From: Verrucomicrobiia bacterium | Lineage (GTDB): Bacteria; Verrucomicrobiota; Verrucomicrobiia; CAIQCK01 | Assembly: GCA_026417675.1 (NCBI GenBank) | Contig: JAOACV010000014.1 | Location: 7,800 to 13,758 of the forward strand | DNA length: 5,959 bases | Direction: 5' to 3' | Made by a program: the position numbers and the translations under genes | Notes under the pieces: generated by a model | Told to the model about the DNA's origin: nothing | Databases searched by the model: none | The model's input: the letters and a program-made list of their open reading frames with translations, nothing else | Shown: positions 1-5,959 of the stretch, one piece after another | Position numbering within the stretch: position 1 is the first letter of the stretch | Layout: each line of letters opens with the position of its first letter

Positions 1-2288
1 CCGGAGAACGCGCTGAATACTGGCCTCTTTACTTCGTCGAGCCGGTTCAGGGCAATGAGGTCATTCTGGGATGGGACACGCTGGCCGGGCCGAATCGGGA
101 GATCATGGAACGGGCGCGCGACACGGGCCAACTCGTGGGCACCGGCAAGTTGAAGATCCTACAGGAGATCGGCGGCAAGTCGGCTTGGATTCTTGCGCAA
201 CCGCTTTACACGGCCAGCCCGGCGCCCGCCACCGTTGAACAGCGGCGGCAAACGCTGCGCGGATTCCTGCGCTTGGTTTTCCGTTTGGAGGACCTCTTTG
301 ATCCGCTCTCCGAGGGCGTGTCACCACCGGGGTTGGAAATCCTGATCCTCGACAAGACGCCAGGAGCCAAGGACTCCTTTTTTTACTGCTACCCTTCTCG
401 GCTGCGTTTGAAACCGGCGCCTACCCCCTCCGAGAACGAGTTTTTGAGGGGTCTTTGCCACCAGAACGTCCTCAACATCGCAGGCCGGCGATTGTGGTTG
501 CTGTTTCGGCCTTCGCCTGAATGGGTGCATTCGCAGTGGTCGTGGCTGCCGGAGCTGATGCTGGCCAGCGGCGTCTTGGGCGCGATTCTCCTGCGCATCA
601 TCCATCGTCTGCTGGGCCGCCGCACCGAGGTCATTGAAGAGCAGGTCGCTGAGCGGACCTCCAGCCTGACGCTGGCCAACGAGTTGTTAAAGAAGGAGGT
701 GGCGGAGCGCAAGCACGCCGAGGAGTTGCTGCGCCGGATGCACGCCAACCTCGTGGAAGCCCAGCGTATCGGCCACATCGGCAGTTGGGACCTCGATCTG
801 ACCAAGGACACGCTGACGTGGTCTGAGGAGACCTACCGCATCTTCGGTCGCGACCCGCAGCAGTTCACGCCGACGCCCGATGTGCGGCTTCAGGCGACGC
901 ACCGCGACGACGCCGAACGCGTCGGGACGGAGTTCGCCGAGGCGTTGCGCACCGGCAAACCGTATCGCTCCGAACACCGTATCGTGCGGCCCGACGGTTC
1001 GGAGCGCATCGTGCTGGAGAAAGCCGAGGTCATCCTCGACCCGCAGGGCAAGCCCGCGCAGATGATCGGCACGGTGGAGGACATCACCGAGCGCAAGCAG
1101 ATCGAGGAGGAGCGGCTGCGGATCGAACGCAAGCTCCAAGAAACCCAGAAACTCGAAAGTCTTGGCCTGGTCGCCGGCGGCATCGCGCACGATTTCAACA
1201 ACCTGCTCACCGGCATCCTCGGCAACGCCAGCCTGGCCCAGATGGACTTGCCGCCCACGTCGCCCGCCCGGCCGTTCCTGCAAGGCATCGAGAACGCCGC
1301 CGCGCGCGCCGCGGACCTCTGCCGGCAAATGCTCGCCTACGCCGGGAAAGGCCGTTTCGTGGTCACCCGGATTGATCTCAGCCGGCTCGTCACGGAAACC
1401 ACGCACTTGTTGGAGCTGGCCATCAGCAAGAACGCCTCGCTTCAGTTTCATCTCGCCGCAAACCTCCCGCCCGTGCTGGCCGACGCAACCCAACTGCGCC
1501 AAGTCATTATGAACCTCGTCATCAACGCCTCCGAGGCCCTCGGCGACAAGAACGGGACGGTCACCGTCACCACTGGCGCCGCACGTCTGGACAGCGAGTA
1601 TCTGGCCAAGACGCACCTTGCACCCGAACTGCCGGCGGGTGATTACGTGTTCCTGGAGGTCAGTGACACCGGCTGCGGCATGGACGCCCAAACGCTGGCC
1701 AGGATTTTCGACCCGTTCTTTTCCACCAAGTTTGCCGGACGCGGGCTGGGTTTGGCCGCCGTGCAGGGTATCGTGCGCGGCCACAAGGGCGCCATCAAGG
1801 TCTATAGCGAGCCAGGCCGCGGCTCCTGTTTCAAGGTTTTCTTCCCATCCGCCGGCGGCACGGCCGACGATATCACGACGCCCGCGACGCACGGCTCCGA
1901 CTGGCGCGGGTCGGGCACTGTTCTGGTCGTGGACGACGAGGAAACCGTCCGCAGCGTGGCGGACCGCATGTTGACCTCGTTCGGCTTCAAGGCTCTGCTG
2001 GCCAAGGACGGGCAGGAAGGTCTGGAACTCTTTCGCGAGCACTCCGCCAAGATTGTCGCAGTGCTCCTGGACCTCACCATGCCGCGGCTCGATGGCGAGG
2101 CGACCTTCCGTGTGATGCGCCAAATCAACCCGGCCACACCTGTGCTGCTCATGAGCGGGTTCAACGAACAGGACGCCATCAACCGTTTCGTCGGCAAGGG
2201 CCTCGCCGGCTTTCTCCAGAAACCATTCAAGGCCAGCGAACTGCGCGAGAAACTTCGCGCCGTTCTCGGCGACAAAGTCAGGCAATGA
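1..2288 (+). CDS. CHASE-PAS hybrid sensor histidine kinase with C-terminal receiver (5' end missing)
   Basis: This is a membrane sensor kinase that should autophosphorylate on histidine and pass phosphate to its own receiver. The frame is open to the left edge (first full codon at 3), so the start lies outside. The 34 residues before Met105 (ERAEYWPLYFVEP, ILGWD) belong to a CHASE extracellular ligand-binding domain. Residue numbers here count from that Met codon. CHASE continues through ERARDTGQLVGTG. One transmembrane helix spans about 147-168, a charged coiled coil 173-220, and a PAS domain 224-334. The HisKA motif GGIAHDFNN has His362. The ATPase shows the N-box (Asn474), DTGCGM (Asp521), FDPFFSTKF and GRGLGL (545-550). 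The receiver has acidic residues Asp610/Asp611, phospho-acceptor Asp656, Ser684 and Lys706. All catalytic residues look intact. There is no DNA-binding or other output domain, so the partner regulator is not in view. The ligand cannot be read from the sequence. The stop overlaps the next gene by 4 nt. Confidence 0.95.
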   Translation, partial: GERAEYWPLYFVEPVQGNEVILGWDTLAGPNREIMERARDTGQLVGTGKLKILQEIGGKSAWILAQPLYTASPAPATVEQRRQTLRGFLRLVFRLEDLFDPLSEGVSPPGLEILILDKTPGAKDSFFYCYPSRLRLKPAPTPSENEFLRGLCHQNVLNIAGRRLWLLFRPSPEWVHSQWSWLPELMLASGVLGAILLRIIHRLLGRRTEVIEEQVAERTSSLTLANELLKKEVAERKHAEELLRRMHANLVEAQRIGHIGSWDLDLTKDTLTWSEETYRIFGRDPQQFTPTPDVRLQATHRDDAERVGTEFAEALRTGKPYRSEHRIVRPDGSERIVLEKAEVILDPQGKPAQMIGTVEDITERKQIEEERLRIERKLQETQKLESLGLVAGGIAHDFNNLLTGILGNASLAQMDLPPTSPARPFLQGIENAAARAADLCRQMLAYAGKGRFVVTRIDLSRLVTETTHLLELAISKNASLQFHLAANLPPVLADATQLRQVIMNLVINASEALGDKNGTVTVTTGAARLDSEYLAKTHLAPELPAGDYVFLEVSDTGCGMDAQTLARIFDPFFSTKFAGRGLGLAAVQGIVRGHKGAIKVYSEPGRGSCFKVFFPSAGGTADDITTPATHGSDWRGSGTVLVVDDEETVRSVADRMLTSFGFKALLAKDGQEGLELFREHSAKIVAVLLDLTMPRLDGEATFRVMRQINPATPVLLMSGFNEQDAINRFVGKGLAGFLQKPFKASELREKLRAVLGDKVRQ

Positions 2289-3220
2289 ACACCACCCGAC
2301 TCGACAGCCGGCGCGACTTTCTCAAGCGCGCCGCCATCCTGCCCGCCGCGTTGGCGATCGCGCGGCAATACTCTCAGGGCGCAGCCTTCGCCGCGACCGG
2401 CGTTGACCTCATGCCCTGCGTGCCGTTCGGCAAACATTTCATCTCGCGCCTCATTTGCGGCGCGAACCCCTTCAACGGCGGCTCTCATCTCTCCGGCTTC
2501 GTCAATCGCGAGATGCGCGCCTACTACACGCCCGAACAAATCCTGAAGACCCTGCGCCGCTGCCAGGAGGTCGGCATCAACTGCTGGCAATCCAGCGGCG
2601 CCCACGTGGAACTGTATCAGCGCCTCGTTGCCGAAGGCGGCAGGATGCATTACATCTCTCTGGCGACCAAGCCCGACGACATCCCCCAGTTGGTCAAAGC
2701 CGGCTGTATTGGCGTCGCCCATCACGGCGAAGTCACCGACCATCTCTTCAAGTCCGGCCAACTTGACAAAGTCAACGAGCTTCTCAAACGCATCCGTGAC
2801 GCGGGTCTGATGGTCGGCGTTTCCACCCACATGCCTGCCGTCGTGGATGCCATCGAATCCAAAGGCTGGGATCTCGACTTCTACATGACCTGCGTCTATG
2901 AGCGCCACCGCACCGCCGAGGAACTGAAGAAACTTTTGGGCTACGTCCCCATTCCCGTGCGTGAAGTCTATCTCGAAGAAGACCCGCCGCGCATGTTCAG
3001 GGTCATCCGTCAAACCAAGCGCACCTGCCTCGCGTTCAAGATTCTGGCGGCCGGCCGCCTCAGCGACAACCCAGCCTCCGTTGAGAGAGCCTTCCGCGAG
3101 ACCTACGCCGGCATCAAGCCCACCGACGCCGTCATCATCGGCATCTACGACCGCTACAGCGACCAGCCCGCCGAAGACGCCGCGTTCGCGCGGCGATTCG
3201 GAGCAGCCGCAAAGAATTGA
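2285..3220 (+). CDS. Tat-exported TIM-barrel protein, aldo/keto reductase-like
   Basis: This 311-residue protein begins with a twin-arginine signal: SRRDFLK at 8-14, a hydrophobic stretch at 16-27, and a likely cut near AFA/A at 36. Tat export implies folding, perhaps with a cofactor, in the cytoplasm. The mature part alternates strands and helices like a (beta/alpha)8 barrel. Landmarks are CGANPFNGGSHLSG (58-71), GINCWQSSG (97-105), VAHHGE (144-149), STHMP (180-184), FKILAAGRL (251-259) and VIIGIYDR (283-290). The opening SRLICGANPFNGG and the late FKILAAGRL recall uncharacterised aldo/keto reductase-like proteins of Planctomycetota and Verrucomicrobiota. I cannot place a standard Asp-Tyr-Lys-His catalytic tetrad, so oxidoreductase activity is unproven; a sugar- or metal-binding barrel is possible. 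The ATG overlaps the kinase stop (ATGA). The ribosome site is only a weak AGG two bases upstream, which fits translation by coupling to the kinase. There is no truncation or frameshift. Confidence 0.8.
   Translation: MNTTRLDSRRDFLKRAAILPAALAIARQYSQGAAFAATGVDLMPCVPFGKHFISRLICGANPFNGGSHLSGFVNREMRAYYTPEQILKTLRRCQEVGINCWQSSGAHVELYQRLVAEGGRMHYISLATKPDDIPQLVKAGCIGVAHHGEVTDHLFKSGQLDKVNELLKRIRDAGLMVGVSTHMPAVVDAIESKGWDLDFYMTCVYERHRTAEELKKLLGYVPIPVREVYLEEDPPRMFRVIRQTKRTCLAFKILAAGRLSDNPASVERAFRETYAGIKPTDAVIIGIYDRYSDQPAEDAAFARRFGAAAKN
3179..3194 (+). other. GC-only hairpin with TTCG loop inside the 3' end of the barrel gene
   Basis: GCCGCG, loop TTCG, CGCGGC form a perfect 6-bp stem. It becomes 7 bp with the C3178-G3195 pair. 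It ends about 26 nt before the last base of the stop codon and lies wholly within codons for the last residues (DAAFARRFG). The loop closes with G-C rather than the especially stable C-G. No T-run follows, so it is not a standard intrinsic terminator. It may simply reflect GC-rich Ala/Arg codons, or it may protect the mRNA 3' end. Confidence 0.35.
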
Positions 3221-3243
3221 GGCGATCAACCTGCCGCGCGACG

Positions 3244-3266
3244 GTGGAGCGCGTTCTCCGAACCCG
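3244..3266 (+). repeat. Intergenic palindromic repeat, copy A
   Basis: This is a 23-nt element with core GCGCGTTCTCCGAAC, lying in the 60-bp gap between the convergent stops of the barrel and PDZ genes. It matches the reverse complement of 5522-5544 at 21 of 23 positions. It folds as CGCGTTC, loop TCC, GAACCCG: a 7-bp stem with one C-C mismatch (3252/3264). No T-run follows on either strand, so it does not look like a standard rho-independent terminator, although a folded RNA here could still mark both 3' ends. A REP-like dispersed palindrome is the simplest reading; genome copy number cannot be judged from this window. Confidence 0.6.
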
Positions 3267-3280
3267 CTGCTTCTGGGCGG

Positions 3281-4000
3281 CTACGGATTCGCCGGCGCCG
3301 GCTGCGCGGGGCGCAGAATGACGGTAACGCCCTGCGGATTCTGCAACAGGCTGTCGAAGATACGCTGGAGCTTGCTGCGAAACTCCTCGTCCTGCTCGGC
3401 CTTTTTCCCCAGTTCGTTCAGCGTTGGCACCGAGACCGCGATTCGCCGGCCGTCGGCGTCGGTGCAGGAAAATTCGGCAGAGACCATCTCCCCTTTCAGG
3501 CCACGGAATGGATTGCGCGCCTCGGCCGCGGCCTTGTTGGCGTCAGCCGCGGCTTTCTCCAAGTCCTCCAGCACAATGCAATAAACCGTCTTCGGGGCGC
3601 CCTTGTGGATAATGTCCAGCCGCGCCTGCGTGCCGAAATTCCGGCGGTTCAACATCGCCTGCAAGTCCTGCGGACTGCCGATGGGCTGACCGTCCACGCG
3701 TAGGATGATGTCGGAGCGCTCCAACCCTGCAATGACCGCCGGGCTGTCCTTGGCGATGTTGTGGATCATGACGCCTTGGTCCGGCGGCAGGTTGGGCAAA
3801 TGGGAACGAACAATGTCCGGAATCGGCCCCGCCGTCACGCCGATCCATTTCTCCAACGCGGGGTTCGGCTTGGGCAGCGCACGGTTCACAACCGTGGACC
3901 GATTCGATCTGGATGTCGTTGTGGCCGCGCCCGGATTATCAGCCGCCAGCGCAATCCAAGCGGGCGAGAGGATCAGGAGAAACAGCTTTAGTGCTCTCAT
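3281..4000 (-). CDS. Small exported PDZ-domain protein
   Basis: This 239-residue protein has a Sec signal peptide (MRALKLFLLILSPAWIALA, cut near 19-20), so it should act in the periplasm or at the cell surface. A Thr/Ser/Asn-rich linker follows. One PDZ domain spans about 53-143 and includes GVMIHNIAKDSPAVIAGL, the IILRVDGQPI strand-turn, and a helix starting SPQDLQAML. After it come an Ala-rich helix (146-166) and a C-terminal alpha/beta segment (177-230) that I do not recognise, then a Pro/Ala tail. There is no protease domain or catalytic Ser/His/Asp set, so it is not a DegP/HtrA-type enzyme. It is more likely an adaptor that binds protein C-termini. The frame stays open upstream to ATG 4144, but ATG 4000 is chosen because it begins the signal peptide and has AGGA 8 nt before it (4009-4012 on this strand). 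It is divergent from homoserine dehydrogenase and convergent with the barrel gene. Confidence 0.82.
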   Translation of the reverse strand: MRALKLFLLILSPAWIALAADNPGAATTTSRSNRSTVVNRALPKPNPALEKWIGVTAGPIPDIVRSHLPNLPPDQGVMIHNIAKDSPAVIAGLERSDIILRVDGQPIGSPQDLQAMLNRRNFGTQARLDIIHKGAPKTVYCIVLEDLEKAAADANKAAAEARNPFRGLKGEMVSAEFSCTDADGRRIAVSVPTLNELGKKAEQDEEFRSKLQRIFDSLLQNPQGVTVILRPAQPAPANP

Positions 4001-4155
4001 AGCAAGCGTCCTGTGGCCCCATGTTGCCAGCCGACGATGGCTCTGAAAAGGGAAAACGGAAGGCCCAGGAGCCGCGGCTTGCACCGACCGCTTGTATCTT
4101 GCCGCGAAAAAAAAGAAATTGTCGGCGGACGGGGTTCGCGGCAAGCTTGGTGGTT
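4001..4155. promoter_or_regulatory. Divergent intergenic region between PDZ gene and homoserine dehydrogenase
   Basis: This 155-bp gap separates two divergent starts, so promoters for both genes should lie here. I could not find a convincing -35/-10 pair for either direction. TTGCAC at 4079 and TATCTT at 4095 are too close together to form a standard sigma-70 promoter. The region contains an A8 run (4107-4114), unusual in such GC-rich DNA, and the 11-bp inverted repeat listed separately. The only well-supported ribosome site is AGGA for the PDZ gene (4009-4012, minus strand). Confidence 0.5.
4098..4145 (+). promoter_or_regulatory. Perfect 11-bp inverted repeat in the homoserine dehydrogenase leader
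   Basis: CTTGCCGCGAA (4098-4108) and TTCGCGGCAAG (4135-4145) are exact reverse complements separated by 26 nt, which include most of an A8 run and a purine-rich GGACGGGG. The right arm ends 10 nt before the ATG at 4156, so as RNA the hairpin would sit on or next to the ribosome-binding region. The left arm also contains GCCGCG, which could instead pair with CGCGGC at 4073-4078, allowing two exclusive folds. As DNA it could be an operator dyad. No known riboswitch class or Thr/Ile-rich leader peptide is recognisable. The repeat is seen directly; its function is inferred. Confidence 0.5.
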
Positions 4156-5484
4156 ATGCAACAGGTCAATCTCGGCATGATTGGCGGCGGCACCGTGGGC
4201 AGCGGCGTGTTTCACGCCCTGCAGATGAACGGCAGTCTGATGGCCTCGCGCCTCGGCATCAGGATCCACATCGCCAAGGTGGCGGTGAAGGCTTGTGACG
4301 AACCGCGGCCTTATGAAATCCCGCGGTCGTTTTTAACGCTGGATTGGCGGAGTGTGGTCAACGACCCGAACGTCCACATCGTGACCGAGCTGGTGGGAGG
4401 CACGACCATCGCCCGCACGATGGTGCTGGCGGCGTTGCGACTGCGCAAGCCGGTGGTGACAGCCAACAAGGCGTTGTTGTCGGCGCACGGCGAGGAGTTG
4501 TTCGCGGCGGCCAAGCAGCACGGCACCAATCTCTACTACGAAGCGAGCGTCTGCGGGGGCATCCCGATCATCAAGTCGTTGCGCGAGGGTTTTGTCGGCA
4601 ACCGCATTCGGCAGCTCTACGGCATCGTCAACGGCACCTGCAACTACATCCTTAGCCGGATGAAATCGGAAGGCGCGGAGTTCGCCGACGTGCTGGCGGA
4701 AGCGCAGAGCCAAGGCTATGCGGAGGCAGACCCTTCGCTGGACGTGGACGGGTGGGACTCGCAGCACAAGATCGGCATCCTTGCGTCGCTGGCGCACGGG
4801 TTCTGGGTGAAGCCGCAGGACATTTACGTCGAGGGCATCCGGCACATCACGCGCGCGGACATGGAGTTTGCCGGCAAGCTCGGCTACACCATCAAGTTGT
4901 TGGGCATTGTGAAGAAGATGGCCGCGCCCGCCAAACCCCGGAAGACCGACGGTTCGCGCGTGCAGGTGTCGGTTTATCCGGCGCTGATCCCCAGTGCGCA
5001 CGTGCTGGCTAGCGTCAGCCATGTGTTCAACGCGGTCTTTGTGCGCGGCGACGTGGTGGGCGACACGCTTTTTTACGGCCGCGGCGCAGGCAAGGACGCG
5101 ACGGCCAGCGCGGTGCTCAGCGACGTGGCCGACGCGGCGCTGGACTTGAAGTTCGGCACGCATCATCGGGTGCCGCCGTTTGTGCCGCACGAGTTGAAAG
5201 GCTCGGTGCTTCCGATTGACGAGGTCTCCTCCCGCTACTACGTCCGGCTGAGCGTCGTGGACCGGCCCGGCGTGATGGCCAAGATCGCATCCATCCTCGG
5301 CGCGGCCAGGATCGGCATCATGTCCATCATCCAGCCCGAAGGCCACGAGGGCGAGATCGTGCCGCTGATTCTGATGATCCACGACGCGCCCAACGGTCCG
5401 ATGCGCAAGGCGTTGGAGAAAATTGCCCGTCTGTCGGTGGTCAAGGCGCCGCCGGTGATGATCCGCGTGGAGACGTTCGAGTAA
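4156..5484 (+). CDS. hom: Homoserine dehydrogenase with C-terminal ACT domain
   Basis: This enzyme reduces L-aspartate-4-semialdehyde to L-homoserine with NAD(P)H (EC 1.1.1.3), the branch point to threonine, methionine and isoleucine, in the cytoplasm. The 442 residues fit the usual size of the ACT-containing form. The N-terminal Rossmann domain has GGGTVG (10-15). ANKALL carries Lys105. NGTCNY (159-164) is a family signature. Glu190, Asp201 and Lys205 keep the spacing of the yeast active-site residues Glu208, Asp219 and Lys223. GRGAGKDATASAVLSD (308-323) is the conserved C-terminal motif of the catalytic part. An ACT domain (about 361-436, YYVRLSVVDRPGVMAKIASIL) suggests allosteric feedback, probably by threonine. 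The frame is open back to ATG 4021, but residues before 4156 resemble no family member, so ATG 4156 is chosen. TTG 4147 and GTG 4150 are alternatives, because no strong ribosome site is well placed. No thrB, thrC or aspartokinase gene lies beside it. Confidence 0.96.
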   Translation: MQQVNLGMIGGGTVGSGVFHALQMNGSLMASRLGIRIHIAKVAVKACDEPRPYEIPRSFLTLDWRSVVNDPNVHIVTELVGGTTIARTMVLAALRLRKPVVTANKALLSAHGEELFAAAKQHGTNLYYEASVCGGIPIIKSLREGFVGNRIRQLYGIVNGTCNYILSRMKSEGAEFADVLAEAQSQGYAEADPSLDVDGWDSQHKIGILASLAHGFWVKPQDIYVEGIRHITRADMEFAGKLGYTIKLLGIVKKMAAPAKPRKTDGSRVQVSVYPALIPSAHVLASVSHVFNAVFVRGDVVGDTLFYGRGAGKDATASAVLSDVADAALDLKFGTHHRVPPFVPHELKGSVLPIDEVSSRYYVRLSVVDRPGVMAKIASILGAARIGIMSIIQPEGHEGEIVPLILMIHDAPNGPMRKALEKIARLSVVKAPPVMIRVETFE

Positions 5485-5521
5485 CCCGGCGCTCGTGGCC
5501 GACGCGAAGTCCGGGATGGAT

Positions 5522-5544
5522 CGCGTTCGGAGAACGCGCCCCAC
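5522..5544 (-). repeat. Intergenic palindromic repeat, copy B
   Basis: This is the inverted second copy of the element at 3244-3266 (21/23 identical on the minus strand). It lies 37 nt after the homoserine dehydrogenase stop. Here the dyad is perfect: CGCGTTC (5522-5528), loop GGA, GAACGCG (5532-5538). No T-run follows on the + strand (CCCCACTTGAAA comes next), so it does not look like a classical terminator. The two copies face each other around the PDZ and homoserine dehydrogenase genes. Confidence 0.6.
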
Positions 5545-5575
5545 TTGAAACCCCGGACCATTCCGCTCTTGTCTA

Positions 5576-5601
5576 GCGAGACGCGGTCGTGGTAGTCTCG
5601 C
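5576..5601 (+). promoter_or_regulatory. 7-bp inverted repeat upstream of the last gene
   Basis: GCGAGAC (5576-5582) and GTCTCGC (5595-5601) are exact reverse complements with a 12-nt spacer. A further GTCT at 5571-5574 could also pair with AGAC at 5579-5582, giving an alternative smaller hairpin. The repeat lies 29 nt before the ATG at 5631. A very weak promoter-like pair, TTGTCT (5569) and TAGTCT (5593) 18 nt apart, overlaps it; I do not rely on that pair. It could be an operator or a leader hairpin. Confidence 0.35.
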
Positions 5602-5630
5602 GCCAATATTTTGGAGGCGTTTTCACACAC

Positions 5631-5959
5631 ATGCTCATCCAACTACGTTCAGCGCAGCGTTTGGGCAGACGCATCCCGGCAGGAACCGGTGTGAGTCTGG
5701 CTCTTTTGCTCGGCGCGGCTCTTCTGCCGGCATCTGCTACCGCCCAAGAGCCGCAGTTCAGGCAACTGGAAATCACGCAGCCGCAGAGCATTGGCGCCCC
5801 CCTCTCGACGCGGACACAAATACCCCAGATGAGCGAGGACGAGGAGATCGGCCACCAATTCCTGCTCCGGCGCAAGGCGGCGATCCCGCAGTTTGCCATC
5901 ACCGGCGACGCGCAATATTTCTACACGTCCAACGCGCTGCTGCTGCCCAAGGGCAAGGA
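5631..5959 (+). CDS. Exported protein of unknown function, possibly outer-membrane (3' end missing)
   Basis: A frame opens at ATG 5631 and is still open at the right edge, giving 109 full codons of a longer protein. The start fits GGAGG at 5613-5617, a strong ribosome site though 13 nt away, which is somewhat long. Residues 1-38 form a signal peptide: Arg-rich n-region (QLRSAQRLGRR), hydrophobic core VSLALLLGAALL, and cut after ATA at 38. The mature part starts with a Gln/Pro-rich linker. An acidic MSEDEEIGHQFLLRRK segment (67-82) follows, and then IPQFAITGDAQYFYTSNALLL, whose alternating aromatic pattern resembles the first strand of an outer-membrane beta-barrel. The barrel reading is a guess from one strand. 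It is probably a separate transcription unit, since 146 bp separate it from homoserine dehydrogenase. Confidence 0.75.
   Translation, partial: MLIQLRSAQRLGRRIPAGTGVSLALLLGAALLPASATAQEPQFRQLEITQPQSIGAPLSTRTQIPQMSEDEEIGHQFLLRRKAAIPQFAITGDAQYFYTSNALLLPKGK

Noticed and set aside
2..14. Third copy of the palindromic repeat at the left edge
   Set aside because: The 13-nt match encodes the GERA residues of the CHASE domain, and the dyad does not extend beyond the core, so coincidence under coding constraint is more likely.
687..2285. Long open frame (532 codons) antisense to the kinase gene
   Set aside because: The + strand protein has every kinase motif in order. The antisense frame is a by-product of high-GC codon use and encodes no recognisable domain.
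1802..3229. Open frame of 475 codons antisense to the kinase 3' end and the barrel gene
   Set aside because: It crosses two well-supported genes on the other strand and shows no family features.
3291..3302. 12-bp palindrome GCCGGCGCCGGC near the end of the PDZ gene
   Set aside because: It encodes Pro/Ala-rich tail codons and is a simple GC-rich self-complementary run with no other sign of function.
4001..4144. 48-residue N-terminal extension of the PDZ protein from ATG 4144
   Set aside because: A complete signal peptide starts at ATG 4000 with a well-spaced AGGA; the extension would bury it.
4021..4155. 45-residue N-terminal extension of homoserine dehydrogenase from ATG 4021
   Set aside because: The family starts a few residues before the GxGxxG motif, the extension is basic and unlike any known domain, and it would cross the divergent promoter region.
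4333..5544. Open frame of 403 codons antisense to homoserine dehydrogenase
   Set aside because: It is a shadow of a certain enzyme gene; its His/Arg/Val-rich composition is typical of antisense translation of GC-rich codons.
5485..5560. Intrinsic terminator after homoserine dehydrogenase
   Set aside because: The hairpin is present, but no T-run follows on the + strand; a weak CCCGG/CCGGG pairing around 5484-5515 also lacks one.

Overview
The window is GC-rich and gene-dense. Its style suggests a Verrucomicrobiota-type bacterium (Pedosphaera/Limisphaera-like), with Planctomycetota as the alternative. The pointers are a Tat-exported barrel protein of a kind common in those phyla, a large CHASE/PAS hybrid kinase, several secreted proteins of unknown role, and short palindromic repeats between genes. 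This lineage is inferred from sequence style, not from a search.

Layout. (1) Positions 1-2288 (+) hold the 3' part of a membrane-bound hybrid sensor histidine kinase: end of a CHASE sensor, transmembrane helix, coiled coil, PAS, HisKA, ATPase and C-terminal receiver. Its reading frame is open to the left edge, so the true start lies outside. (2) Positions 2285-3220 (+) hold a Tat-signal (beta/alpha)-barrel protein resembling aldo/keto reductases, joined to the kinase by an ATGA stop/start overlap. (3) Positions 3281-4000 (-) hold a small exported PDZ-domain protein converging on gene 2. (4) Positions 4156-5484 (+) hold homoserine dehydrogenase with a C-terminal ACT domain, transcribed divergently from the PDZ gene across a 155-bp intergenic region. 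(5) Positions 5631-5959 (+) hold the start of an exported protein that runs off the right edge.

How the genes relate. The kinase and barrel protein look like one translationally coupled unit. Homoserine dehydrogenase is a housekeeping amino-acid gene without other threonine genes in view, and the PDZ and last genes have no obvious link to it. The intergenic regions carry the less ordinary signals. A 23-nt near-palindromic element occurs once at 3244-3266 and once, inverted, at 5522-5544 (21/23 identical). A perfect 11-bp inverted repeat lies just before the homoserine dehydrogenase start. A 7-bp inverted repeat lies before the last gene. I see no tRNA, rRNA, CRISPR array, transposase, phage gene or recognisable defence system. 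Most of the window is ordinary chromosomal sequence, and I cannot support a claim of a wholly new system in it.
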